Assembly (NCBI GenBank): GCA_016713535.1
Contig: JADJOY010000027.1
Span: forward strand, 50,181 to 114,180
Source: JADJOY01 sp016713535 [NCBI: Deltaproteobacteria bacterium]
GTDB lineage: Bacteria; JADJOY01
Length of the DNA stretch: 64,000 nucleotides
Reading direction: 5' to 3'
The position numbers were made by a program, and so were the translations under genes. Below the pieces are notes generated by a model. It ran no database searches, was not told where the DNA came from, and saw only the letters and a program-made list of their open reading frames with translations. Below are positions 1 through 8,064 of this stretch, in pieces (position 1 is the stretch's first letter; each line of letters begins with the position of its first letter).

Positions 1-348
1 GGGGGCGGGGGGGGGGGGGGCCGGCCCGGGGCCCGCGGGGGGGGGGCCCCCGCCGGGCGGGGGGGCCCCCCCCCCGGGGGGGCCCCCCCCCCCCCCCGGG
101 GGGGGGGGGGGCGGGGGGCCGGGCCCCCGGGGCGGCGGCCCGGGCCCCCCCGGGGGGGGGCCGCCCGCGCCCGGCCCCCGGGCGGGGGGGGGCCCCGGGC
201 CCGGGCGGCCCGGGGGGCCCCCCCCCCCCCCGGGGGGCGGCGGGGCCGCCCGCGGGGGGGCCCGGCCCCCCCCCCCCCGGGGGCGGGCGGGGCCCGGCGG
301 CCCCCGCGCCCCGGGGCCCCGCGCCCGGGCGGGGGCGCCGGGGCGGGC
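1..348. other. Pure G/C low-complexity block
   Basis: No A or T occurs in the first ~348 bases; they are runs of G and C of varying length. The first A/T bases appear around 349. No coding signal or ordered repeat is visible. This composition is not credible as ordinary genomic DNA and looks like a contig-end or base-calling artefact. Confidence 0.8.
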
Positions 349-358
349 TAGGCGGGAG

Positions 359-377
359 GGGCACGCGTCGCGTGCCC
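359..377. repeat. Dispersed 19-bp palindrome, single copy
   Basis: Perfect palindrome GGGCACGCG-T-CGCGTGCCC, followed by GG but without the rest of the usual head sequence. It lies between the G/C block and the DUF523 gene. About twenty more copies of this palindrome are scattered through the window. Confidence 0.75.
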
Positions 378-447
378 GGTTGCGTTGTCTCGTTTTTGTC
401 TATATTATGTCTATGTATTGAACGCACGAACACGCCAGGAGGCGCCC

Positions 448-1413
448 ATGGCCAGCCGCAACGACAAGATCCGCGTGGGAGTGAGCTCGTGTCTGCTCGG
501 GCTCGAGGTGCGCTTCGACGGCGGCCACAAGCGCGATCGCCGCGTCACGGACGTCCTCGCACACCACTTCGAGCTGGTGCCGGTGTGCCCGGAGGTCGAG
601 GTCGGCATGGGCACGCCGCGCGAGACCGTGCGCCTCGTCGGCTCGGCCGCCGAGGCTCGCCTCGTGACCACGCGCAGCGGCGTCGACTGGACCGAGCGCA
701 TGGAGCGCTACGCCACGTGGCGCGTCGCCCAGCCCGACCTGGCCGAGCTGCGCGGCTACATCCTGAAGAGCGACTCGCCGAGCTGCGGGCTCGAGCGCGT
801 GCGCGTCCACGGCGCGAGCGGCATCCCCAGCCGCGACGGCGTGGGCCTCTTCGCCCGGGCGCTCGTGAAGCGCTTCCCGTGGCTACCGGTCGAGGAGGAG
901 GGCCGCCTCAACGACGCCGTCCTGCGCGAATCCTTCCTGACCCGCGTGTTCGGCTACCAGCGCGTGCGCGCCTTCCTCGACGATCCGGCGTGGACCCTCG
1001 CCGGGCTGGTGCGCTTCCACGCCACCCACAAGTACCTGCTGCTCGCCCACAGCCCGCGCCACGCCAAGGACCTGGGGCAGCTCGTCGCGCGCGCCAAGAC
1101 GCTCTCCCGCGAAGAGCTCGCGCGCGGCTACGTCGAGGGCTTCATGAGCGCGCTCGCCGAGAAGCCGACTCCGGGCAAGAACGCCAACGTCCTCCTCCAC
1201 ATCCTCGGCTATCTGGGCGGTCACATCACCGACGCCGACCGCCACGATGTCCTCGCCGTGATCGACGATTACCGGCGCCGGCTGGTGCCTCTCTCGGTTC
1301 CGGTTACGCTGCTCAGGCATCACGTCAAGGGCCGCGACGTCCCGTACGTTCGCGATCAGGTGTTCTTCGCACCTCACCCCAAGGAGCTCGGCCTGCGCAA
1401 CCACGTCGCGTGA
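448..1413 (+). CDS. DUF523 and DUF1722 domain protein
   Basis: A 321-residue cytosolic protein of two domains. Residues ~8-150 are DUF523: an early VSSCLLG segment, then PVCPE, and a KSDSPSCG segment. Residues ~190-310 are DUF1722 (YbgA-like), with FHATHKYLLLAHS. This fusion is widespread; its reaction is not established, and the conserved Cys residues suggest metal or thiol chemistry. The ATG at 448 is preceded by AGGAGG at good spacing, and the upstream in-frame ATG at 385 lacks a ribosome site and adds an unrelated extension. The next gene, ribA, follows 63 bp downstream on the same strand. Family assignment is firm; function is unknown. Confidence 0.88.
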   Translation: MASRNDKIRVGVSSCLLGLEVRFDGGHKRDRRVTDVLAHHFELVPVCPEVEVGMGTPRETVRLVGSAAEARLVTTRSGVDWTERMERYATWRVAQPDLAELRGYILKSDSPSCGLERVRVHGASGIPSRDGVGLFARALVKRFPWLPVEEEGRLNDAVLRESFLTRVFGYQRVRAFLDDPAWTLAGLVRFHATHKYLLLAHSPRHAKDLGQLVARAKTLSREELARGYVEGFMSALAEKPTPGKNANVLLHILGYLGGHITDADRHDVLAVIDDYRRRLVPLSVPVTLLRHHVKGRDVPYVRDQVFFAPHPKELGLRNHVA

Positions 1414-1476
1414 CCCGCGCACCGGCACCTCAACCAACGATCGAAAATTCGTACTGCCCTCGCGATCGTTCGAGGC

Positions 1477-2229
1477 ATGACCATGAGAGACATCTCTGCG
1501 GGTGATCGTCTGCGCGCGCTCATCGACACCGAGACCACGCCGCGCGAGCCCGGGACTCCCGCGGCGGCGAGCGACGTGGCGCCCCGCGCGCGAGTGGTGG
1601 CCGTGGCCGAGCTGCCGACGCGCTTCGGCGCGTTCCACCTGGTGGCGTTCCAGAACGACCGGGACGGCAACGATCACCTCGCGATGGTCCACGGCGACGT
1701 GATCGGCGCCGAGGACCTGCCCACCCGGGTCCACTCCGAGTGCCTGACCGGCGACGTGATGGGCTCGCTGCGCTGCGACTGCCGCGACCAGCTCGAGGAG
1801 CTGCGCCTGCTCGCGCGCCAGCCGCGCGGGCTCCTGCTCTACCTGCGGCAGGAGGGTCGCGGCATCGGGCTCGTCAACAAGCTGCGTGCGTACGCGCTCC
1901 AGGAGCAGGGGCTCGACACCGTCGAGGCCAACCTGGCGCTCGGCTTCCGCGACGACGAGCGCGACTACGCGGTGGCGGCGTCGATGCTCGACGCCCTCGG
2001 CGTGCGCTCGATCCACCTCATGACGAACAACCCGACCAAGCTCGGCGAGCTGACCCGCCACGGCGTCAGGGTCACGGGACGGATCGCGCACGCGATGCCG
2101 CCCAACGTTCACAACCGCTTCTACCTGGAGACGAAGGCGCGGCGCTCGGGCCACATGCTCGACATGCGTCCCGGCGCCCGCGTCGATCGCGCGGCGCGCG
2201 TCCTCACCGAAGCGCGTCTGCTCGACTGA
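1477..2229 (+). CDS. ribA: GTP cyclohydrolase II
   Basis: Converts GTP to 2,5-diamino-6-ribosylamino-4-pyrimidinone 5'-phosphate, formate and pyrophosphate, the first committed step of riboflavin synthesis, in the cytosol. The 250-residue protein has the zinc site HSECLTGD...LRCDC (Cys89, Cys100, Cys102), the catalytic YLRQEGRGIGL segment (~122-132) and the NNPTKL substrate loop. About 50 residues precede the catalytic core, a little longer than the E. coli enzyme. It stands alone without a RibB domain or other rib genes nearby, so it may serve as a monofunctional scattered rib gene. The ATG at 1477 is followed by a second ATG two codons on; either could be used. Confidence 0.95.
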   Translation: MTMRDISAGDRLRALIDTETTPREPGTPAAASDVAPRARVVAVAELPTRFGAFHLVAFQNDRDGNDHLAMVHGDVIGAEDLPTRVHSECLTGDVMGSLRCDCRDQLEELRLLARQPRGLLLYLRQEGRGIGLVNKLRAYALQEQGLDTVEANLALGFRDDERDYAVAASMLDALGVRSIHLMTNNPTKLGELTRHGVRVTGRIAHAMPPNVHNRFYLETKARRSGHMLDMRPGARVDRAARVLTEARLLD

Positions 2230-2270
2230 TCGTCGCGGCCCGCCGGAGGCGGGCCCTAGAGACCGGGTTC

Positions 2271-3048
2271 GAACAGGGATCCGCGCAGCCGGAGACGCAG
2301 CGGCTCCGTCGTATCGCCGGGCACGCGACGCGTGCCCCTCCCGGCCGCTCGGCCCCCCTCGCCTGGAGCGCGTCCGCTCCGTCGGGCGCCAGGGAACGAC
2401 CGGAACGCGTGCCCCATCCCCCGAGCCGCAGGGTCGCGCGTTGCGCGACCGGCGATACGCGTAGGCGTCCCATCGACGATCCCGTCGATCCCGGTACGGC
2501 GGGTCGAACAGGGATCCGCGCAGCCGGAGACGCAGCGGCTCCGTCGTATCGCCGGGCACGCGACGCGTGCCCCTCCCGGCCGCTCGGCCCCCCTCGCCTG
2601 GAGCGCGTCCGCTCCGTCGGGCGCCAGGGAACGACCGGAACGCGTGCCCCATCCCCCGAGCCGCAGGGTCGCGCGTTGCGCGACCGGCGATACGCGTAGG
2701 CGTCCCATCGACGATCCCGTCGATCCCGGTACGGCGGGTCGAACAGGGATCCGCGCAGCCGGAGACGCAGCGGCTCCGTCGTATCGCCGGGCACGCGACG
2801 CGTGCCCTCCCGGGCCGCACGGACCGACTCGGCTGGAGCGCGCCCGCTCCGTCGGGCGCCAGGGAACGACCGGAACGCGTGCCCCATCCCCGAGCCGGAG
2901 GGTCGCGCGTTGCGCGACCGGCGATACGCGTAGGCGTCCCATCGACGATCCCGTCGATCCCGGTACGGCGGGTCGAACAGGGATCCGCGCAGCCGGAGAC
3001 GCAGCGGCTCCGTCGTATCGCCGGGCACGCGACGCGTGCCCCTCCCGA
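2271..3048. repeat. Tandem array of ~235-bp palindromic repeat units
   Basis: Three nearly identical units begin at 2271, 2506 and 2741 (periods 235 and 235), and a fourth, partial unit begins at 2975. Each full unit carries an A-type palindrome (GGGCACGCG-A-CGCGTGCCC) led by GTATCGCCGG, then further down a B-type palindrome (GGGTCGCGCG/TTGCGCGACC) followed by CCGGCGATAC, so the two heads face outward as in a BIME. A-type cores lie at 2319-2337, 2554-2572, 2789-2807 and 3023-3041. The open frames through this array, on both strands, are by-products of the repeat and not genes. Confidence 0.9.
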
Positions 3049-3078
3049 AGGCGCAACGACGGAGCGGCTGGAGGGCAC

Positions 3079-3093
3079 GGGGCCTTCGGCCCC
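3079..3093. terminator. GC hairpin at convergent gene ends
   Basis: Stem GGGGCC, loop TTC, stem GGCCCC, about 30 bp past the stop of the minus-strand hydrolase gene. There is no T tract, so terminator function is only a suggestion. A near-identical segment sits around 30634-30660, which makes it equally likely to be another dispersed hairpin. Confidence 0.3.
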
Positions 3094-3124
3094 TGATCCC
3101 TCGCCGCCGCGAGTGCTCGCGGCG

Positions 3125-4861
3125 CTACGGCACGAGCACCTCGCCCTCGGTGTGGGCGAAGGCGAAGCTCAGGATTTCCTCGACGACCGGGTTGCCCGGG
3201 GCGCGCGAGTCGTCGGCGAGCAACAGGTCGAAGTGGGTGAAGCTCGGGAAGATCCGCACCCGGAACCCCTGCTCGCTCGCGCGTGCCGCCCCGTCGCGGG
3301 TCGGATCGGCGAGCGCGCCCCGGACCGCCTCATGAAGGGCCGCGACCGGGGCCATGCCCGCACCGCCGCCGAGCGACAGGATCGGCACGTCGATGGCGGC
3401 GGTGTGGAAGAGGTCGAGGTGGAACTCGGCCGACTGCCAGTCGGCCGGCGTGAGCGTCTGCAGGTTGCCAAGGGCCCGACCGTCGAGCATCGGGCGGGTC
3501 GCGAAGTACCACTCGGTGTAGTTGCTCGGCCCACGCCACTGGGCCTCCGCGAGGCGCGTGAGGTCCGTGCGCTCGGCCTCCGGATCGGCCGGGTCGACGC
3601 TCGCGCGCGACCAGGAGTAGCGGGCAGCCGGGTCGGCGAGTGCCTTGCCCGGATCGAGGAAGAGCGGGATCGGCGGAAACGCGCGCCGCACCACGGCGCT
3701 CGCCGGATCGACGAACCCCGCGCTCACCTGGAGCGGGTTCCAGGGCTGGAAGTCGTCGTCGAACACCAGCCCGAGCAGCGCCTCGTTCGTCACCGTGAAG
3801 TCGCGATACGTCGGCGGTAGCCCGAGCCACGCGTCCGGCAGGCCGACGGCGAACAGCACGTCGAGGAGTGCCTCGATCGCCGGGGTCGACGGCAGCTCGT
3901 CGAAGGCGACCCAGCCGCCTGGGCCGTCGCTGGGCTCGCGCGGGTCGTCGAAGGCGGGGTGGGCGCGCATGCCGAGGATCTCGGCGAGGGCGAGCGCCTC
4001 CGGGTTGAGCATCGGCAAGAGCCCGTCGTAGCGCGCGGCGGTGCCGGCGCGGACTCCCGCCAGCGAGCGCGCGTATTCGTCGCGGCTCATGCTCGGCGTC
4101 GACGCCAGGATCGGCGCATCGACCAGCACGCTCGCCGCCACCTGCTCGTAGCCCGCGTCGTCGCGCGTCGCCGGGTCGCCGTCGAAGTCCCACCCCAGGA
4201 AGTCGAGGACGTGCACCACGCCGAGCGAGTGGCCCGCCAGGACGACGTTGGTGCGACGGCGCTCGGCGGGCACCTCCTCCAGCACGGCGAGGAGATCGCG
4301 GACCACCACCTCGATCCCCCACTCGGCGAGGAACGGCACCTCGTCCTGGCCGAGAAAACCCGCGAAGCGCCGGCCGTCGATCTCGCCGCCACGGAAGTAG
4401 TAGCTCTCCGCGACGTCCGCGCGACCGAGCCGCTCGGCCTCCTCCATGCCGGTCAGATCCTCGAGGCGGTTCGGGCGCCGCTCGAACGCCCACACCTCCA
4501 CGTTCCCGGCGCTCCGCGCCAGCAGCCGGCGCGCGAGATAGTCGAAGTCGCTGGCGCCGGAGGCGATCCCCGGCACCAGCACCACGATCGCGCGCACGGC
4601 GCGCCCCGGATCGAGCCGGTAGCGGTAGAAGATCGCCTGCCCCAGCTCCTCCGGCGTGGGATCGCCGGTGAGCGGATTGGGCGGGATCGGCGCTGGCGCG
4701 ACGCGCACCGCCTCGGCGACGACCTCCTCCGCGCGTGGTTCCAGCGAGGGGCTCGTGCCCGCCCCACACCCCGCGAGCGCGGCCACCGCGGCCGCGAGTG
4801 AGGCGCCGCGAGCGAGCTTGCGGGCGACCGAGGGAGGCATGGGGCGCGGCGGCGAAGCCAT
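3125..4861 (-). CDS. Alpha/beta-hydrolase-fold lipoprotein
   Basis: A predicted lipoprotein of 578 residues. The N-terminus has basic residues, a hydrophobic run and the lipobox LAGC with Cys32, so the protein should be anchored to a membrane after export. The hydrolase core has a strand-loop VVLVPGIASG (~93-102, oxyanion region) and the nucleophile elbow GHSLG with Ser212; the likely catalytic His lies in SFTHFDLL near the C-terminus. The substrate cannot be read from sequence; esterase or lipase-like activity is the simplest guess. Start ATG 4861 is chosen for the signal peptide; ATG 4840 is an alternative that keeps it. It is divergent from the membrane protein gene at 5081. Confidence 0.75.
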   Translation of the reverse strand: MASPPRPMPPSVARKLARGASLAAAVAALAGCGAGTSPSLEPRAEEVVAEAVRVAPAPIPPNPLTGDPTPEELGQAIFYRYRLDPGRAVRAIVVLVPGIASGASDFDYLARRLLARSAGNVEVWAFERRPNRLEDLTGMEEAERLGRADVAESYYFRGGEIDGRRFAGFLGQDEVPFLAEWGIEVVVRDLLAVLEEVPAERRRTNVVLAGHSLGVVHVLDFLGWDFDGDPATRDDAGYEQVAASVLVDAPILASTPSMSRDEYARSLAGVRAGTAARYDGLLPMLNPEALALAEILGMRAHPAFDDPREPSDGPGGWVAFDELPSTPAIEALLDVLFAVGLPDAWLGLPPTYRDFTVTNEALLGLVFDDDFQPWNPLQVSAGFVDPASAVVRRAFPPIPLFLDPGKALADPAARYSWSRASVDPADPEAERTDLTRLAEAQWRGPSNYTEWYFATRPMLDGRALGNLQTLTPADWQSAEFHLDLFHTAAIDVPILSLGGGAGMAPVAALHEAVRGALADPTRDGAARASEQGFRVRIFPSFTHFDLLLADDSRAPGNPVVEEILSFAFAHTEGEVLVP

Positions 4862-5080
4862 CGCATCAGACTGCCTCGGCGCGCCCGCTCGGGAAGTGAG
4901 CGAGGTCACGCGCCGCGTGACCAGGATCGATACCGGACAGCGATCGGCGATCGCGGCGATCCCGGTGCACCGTCGTGTCGCCGGGCACGCGACGCGTGCC
5001 CCTCCCGAGCAGACTCGATCGGCTGGAGCGCACCCGCGCCCCGCGACGACGGGGCGGGTCGCGGGCGATGATCCGGTGCC
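4862..5080. repeat. Intergenic palindrome copy between divergent genes
   Basis: The 219-bp gap between two divergent genes holds one A-type palindrome at 4983-5001 with a slightly altered head (GTGTCGCCGG) and the usual CCCTCCCG tail. No clear promoter pair was recognised. Confidence 0.65.
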
Positions 5081-5728
5081 GTGGGCACACGCACCAGCAG
5101 CCTCTTGTCTCAGCGTTCGCGCAGGCGCCGCGCGGATGCGCTCGGCGGGCTCGCGCTGGTGCTCTTCTTCCTCTTCTCCGAGCCGATCCCGTTCGGCCCA
5201 CGCCTCGCCGACGCGCCGGCCTTCTTCACCGTGAACGCGGTGCTGCCCGAGGCCACGCGACACTGGCCGATGGCCGTGCTGCTGGTGCCGGCGGCGATCT
5301 GCCTCGCGGCTGCGCTGCGTCCGCTCGCGCGGCGACCCTTCGATCCGCCGTGTTTCCTGCTCACCCTGCCGGCCTTCGCGTTCTATGTGCTGGTGTGGCG
5401 CTCGGGCAACGCCCTCGACACCTGGTACCTGTGGCTGCTGCTGGTGGCGCCGTGGGCCGGGCTCAACCTGTGGGTGCGCAGCATCGACTACTTCTACGCG
5501 TCGTGTCTGGCGGCGCCGCTCTGGGACGCGGGGGCGGCGCTCTTCGGCCTCGCGCGCGGCATGGCGTTCGTCCCCGAACCCTACGCGCCGGCGGTTCCGC
5601 CGCTCGTCTCGCTCGCAATCGATACAGCGCTGGTGACATTCTTCGCCGTACTGTGGAAGCGACGGGTCGACTGGGGTCGCGTGCTCGGGATCGAGCGGCT
5701 GCGCGCGCTCGAGGAACCGCCGCGCTGA
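5081..5728 (+). CDS. Integral membrane protein, unknown function
   Basis: A 215-residue protein with an Arg-rich cytoplasmic start and at least five hydrophobic segments (roughly residues 20-35, 63-80, 92-106, 113-130 and 178-195). It starts at a GTG. Aromatic-rich loops such as DTWYLWLLL and SIDYFYASC are visible. No family was recognised. The sialidase gene begins almost at its stop, so the two are probably co-transcribed. Confidence 0.65.
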   Translation: MGTRTSSLLSQRSRRRRADALGGLALVLFFLFSEPIPFGPRLADAPAFFTVNAVLPEATRHWPMAVLLVPAAICLAAALRPLARRPFDPPCFLLTLPAFAFYVLVWRSGNALDTWYLWLLLVAPWAGLNLWVRSIDYFYASCLAAPLWDAGAALFGLARGMAFVPEPYAPAVPPLVSLAIDTALVTFFAVLWKRRVDWGRVLGIERLRALEEPPR

Positions 5729-5745
5729 CGACGCTCGCCGCGACC

Positions 5746-6945
5746 GTGTGGGTGGCGGCGGTGGTGGCGCTCGGCGGCTGCGGTGGCGGCGGCTCGGAGG
5801 CGGAGCCGCCGTCGCGCTGCGCCGCTCTGCCGCTCGCCTCCGCGGCTGGATTCGAGGAGCACACCGTCTTCCAGGGCGGCCTGTTCGGCGGCAGCCCGGA
5901 CGGCTATCCGGTCTTCCGCATCCCGTCGATCGTGACCACGACGAGCGGTGTGCTGCTCGCGTTCTCCGAGGCGCGCCAGTCTCTGGCCGATCCCGGCGCC
6001 GGGAAGATCGATCTGGTGATGAAGCGCAGCCTCGACTGCGGCCGATCGTGGTCGGAGGTGAGCGTGCTCGCCGACAACGGGAGCGGTGACGCCCACAACC
6101 CGGCGGCCGTGGTGGTGCCGGGGCGGGACGGCCGCTCGCGGACCTGGCTCTTCTACAACGAGCGCCCCGCGAGCCCGGGCGGCGAGTTCGACCTACCGCC
6201 AGGGCTCGGACCCGCCTCGGCGTCGATCTGGCTGCGCACCAGCGACGACGACGGCGCCACCTGGAGCGAGCCGCGCGAGCTGACCCGCGAGGTGAAGGAC
6301 CCTGCGTGGGCGATCGCCTCGATGGGGCCGGGAGTCGCGATCCACACGCGCTGGGGGAACGCGGCGAGCGCGGCCGGTCGGATCGTGGTGCCGGGCTGGT
6401 ACACGCGCGACGGCGACGAGGGCAGCTTCGCGTTCGCGAGCGACGACGGCGGCGAGACCTTCGCGCGGCTGGCCCTCCCCGACCCGATCACCAACGAGTC
6501 GCAGCTCGTCGAGCGGCGCGACGGCACGCTCGTGCTCGACGGCCGCCAGAACTCGGGGCTCGGCCTGAGCACGCGCCAGCTCTTCGTGAGCGACGACGGC
6601 GGCGCGAGCTGGTCGGCGCCCACCGCGGGCCTCGCGATGGTGCCGATCATGGCCAGCGTCACGCGCTATTCGGCGCGCCGCGACGGCGACGCGGCCGACG
6701 TGCTGCTGCACAGCGGCGTCGGCACGATCACGCGTATCGGCGCGCGGGTGTGGGCGAGCGGCGACGAGGGCGCGAGCTGGGGCCACGAGAGCGTGATCGA
6801 GCCCGGCTTCGCGCAATACAGCGTGCTCACCGTGCTCGATGACGGGTCGATCGGGATGCTCTACGAGAGCGTCGGCGGCTCGAACGGCGCGGCCGGGTTC
6901 GACATCCGCCTCGCGCGCTTCACGCCCGCCTTCCTCGGCTTCTGA
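5746..6945 (+). CDS. Sialidase-fold (BNR/Asp-box) lipoprotein
   Basis: A likely exo-alpha-sialidase-like glycosidase exported as a lipoprotein. The sequence shows VFRIPSIV, the classic FRIP motif carrying the first arginine of the sialidase triad, followed by LLAFSEAR, and five Asp boxes of the S-x-D-x-G-x-T/S-W type (for example SDDDGATW and SDDGGASW). The lipobox is LGGC. The start is uncertain: the nearest in-frame candidates are GTG 5746 and 5752, giving an unusually short signal with no basic residues; the frame stays open upstream, so a lost or shifted start is possible. Six-bladed propellers with the same signature also occur in non-sialidase proteins. Confidence 0.72.
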   Translation: MWVAAVVALGGCGGGGSEAEPPSRCAALPLASAAGFEEHTVFQGGLFGGSPDGYPVFRIPSIVTTTSGVLLAFSEARQSLADPGAGKIDLVMKRSLDCGRSWSEVSVLADNGSGDAHNPAAVVVPGRDGRSRTWLFYNERPASPGGEFDLPPGLGPASASIWLRTSDDDGATWSEPRELTREVKDPAWAIASMGPGVAIHTRWGNAASAAGRIVVPGWYTRDGDEGSFAFASDDGGETFARLALPDPITNESQLVERRDGTLVLDGRQNSGLGLSTRQLFVSDDGGASWSAPTAGLAMVPIMASVTRYSARRDGDAADVLLHSGVGTITRIGARVWASGDEGASWGHESVIEPGFAQYSVLTVLDDGSIGMLYESVGGSNGAAGFDIRLARFTPAFLGF

Positions 6946-7116
6946 CACGCCGGCGACGCCGTAGGGGCGGGGCGGGCCGCCAGACCCGCGATCGAGCGCC
7001 TGGAGCGCGCCCGCGCCGGCGGACGCCGTAGGGGCGGGGCCCGTCCCCGCCCACGGAGACGGCGGCCCGCCGGGGACGCGGCGCGTGCCCCTCCGGGCCA
7101 GCGCCCCCCGCCGCAC
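6946..7116. repeat. Intergenic hairpins between convergent genes
   Basis: This short gap contains two copies of GCCGTAGGGGCGGGGC, one continued into a GGGGCGGGG...CCCCGCCC hairpin, and a degenerate A-type palindrome at ~7071-7093 (GGGGACGCGGCGCGTGCCCC). No gene is seen. Confidence 0.55.
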
Positions 7117-8055
7117 TCAGCCGGCCGAGGGCGCGTCCATCGCCGCCAGGATCCGGCCGACCACGGCGGAGTAGCCCTCGGGGGTCAGGTGCGCACAGTT
7201 GTCGAACCACCGCCCCGGTGGGCCGTTCTCGCCTCCCGGCACCGCCTCGCCACCACCATGGACGTCGAGCAGCGACACGAAGTGAACCCCTTCGCGCTCC
7301 GCCACCGCCGCGAGCATGGCATCGAGAGTGCGCAGCACGTCGTTCACGTGCTTCTGCGCGGCGGCGTCCACGGGCGTCGCGAGCGAGCACGGAACGACCG
7401 GATCCCGGCTATCGGTGGGCATGTACGGGTACGACGTGATGCCGATCCACTTCCACTCCCGATCGGCCCGGGCGATCTCCAGGGCGCGGGACAGGTTGCG
7501 TAGCAGCCGCTGGGCGACGTCCACGACGACCTTGGGCGTGGGCTGGGTGGGATCGAGGAGATCGTTGGTGATCGAGCCGAGGCTCAGCGCCTCGCCCGCC
7601 TCGACCCCACCGAGCGTCATCACCAGCGTACGCGCGTTGGGGTGCGCCTTCAGCACCGTCACGAGCGGGGTGTTCCCCTTCGCCAGGCAGTCGTAGAAGA
7701 GGTGGCAGACCAGCGCGGGACAGCGGTCCCGAACCGGATCGGTGATCGCCGCGATGCCGGCCTCGCGCCCCGCGTTGCCCGAGTTCACCACCACCTCGCC
7801 CCGCGCGGTGAGGCGCGCGGACAGCTCGGTGCCGTAGCCCTCCAGCTCGTCGAGCCGATCCACGTTGCTGTCGCCGTAGAGGATGACGGTGGTGTTCGGA
7901 TCGGGCCGCGTGGCCTCGGGGTAGCGCGTGTTGGGAAGCCCGCAGCAACCAGCGAGGAACGCCGCCAGCGGCAGCGCGGCGGCCCACGGCGCAACGGCGC
8001 GGCGAGCAGTCGCGGCGGGGCCGCGCGGCGAGCGAGATCGATCGAGCACGTGCAT
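7117..8055 (-). CDS. SGNH/GDSL-family hydrolase lipoprotein
   Basis: A 312-residue predicted lipoprotein (lipobox LAGC, Cys37). The mature part has SGNH block I as YGDSNVD (Ser63), a conserved Gly/Asn segment NSGNAG, and block V as DNCAHLTPEGY near the C-terminus, supplying the Asp-His pair. Such enzymes are esterases or acetyl-hydrolases acting on lipids or polysaccharide acyl groups; the substrate is not evident. Several Cys residues in the mature region suggest disulfides outside the cytoplasm. It lies 9 bp downstream of the arylsulfotransferase-like gene on the same strand, so the two probably form an operon. Confidence 0.8.
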   Translation of the reverse strand: MHVLDRSRSPRGPAATARRAVAPWAAALPLAAFLAGCCGLPNTRYPEATRPDPNTTVILYGDSNVDRLDELEGYGTELSARLTARGEVVVNSGNAGREAGIAAITDPVRDRCPALVCHLFYDCLAKGNTPLVTVLKAHPNARTLVMTLGGVEAGEALSLGSITNDLLDPTQPTPKVVVDVAQRLLRNLSRALEIARADREWKWIGITSYPYMPTDSRDPVVPCSLATPVDAAAQKHVNDVLRTLDAMLAAVAEREGVHFVSLLDVHGGGEAVPGGENGPPGRWFDNCAHLTPEGYSAVVGRILAAMDAPSAG

Positions 8056-8064
8056 CGTGGAGGT

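Noticed and set aside
2204-3096. Long open frames on both strands with repeated Arg-rich peptides
   Set aside because: They are produced by the tandem repeat array, whose unit length leaves several frames open; codon use and peptides are not protein-like.
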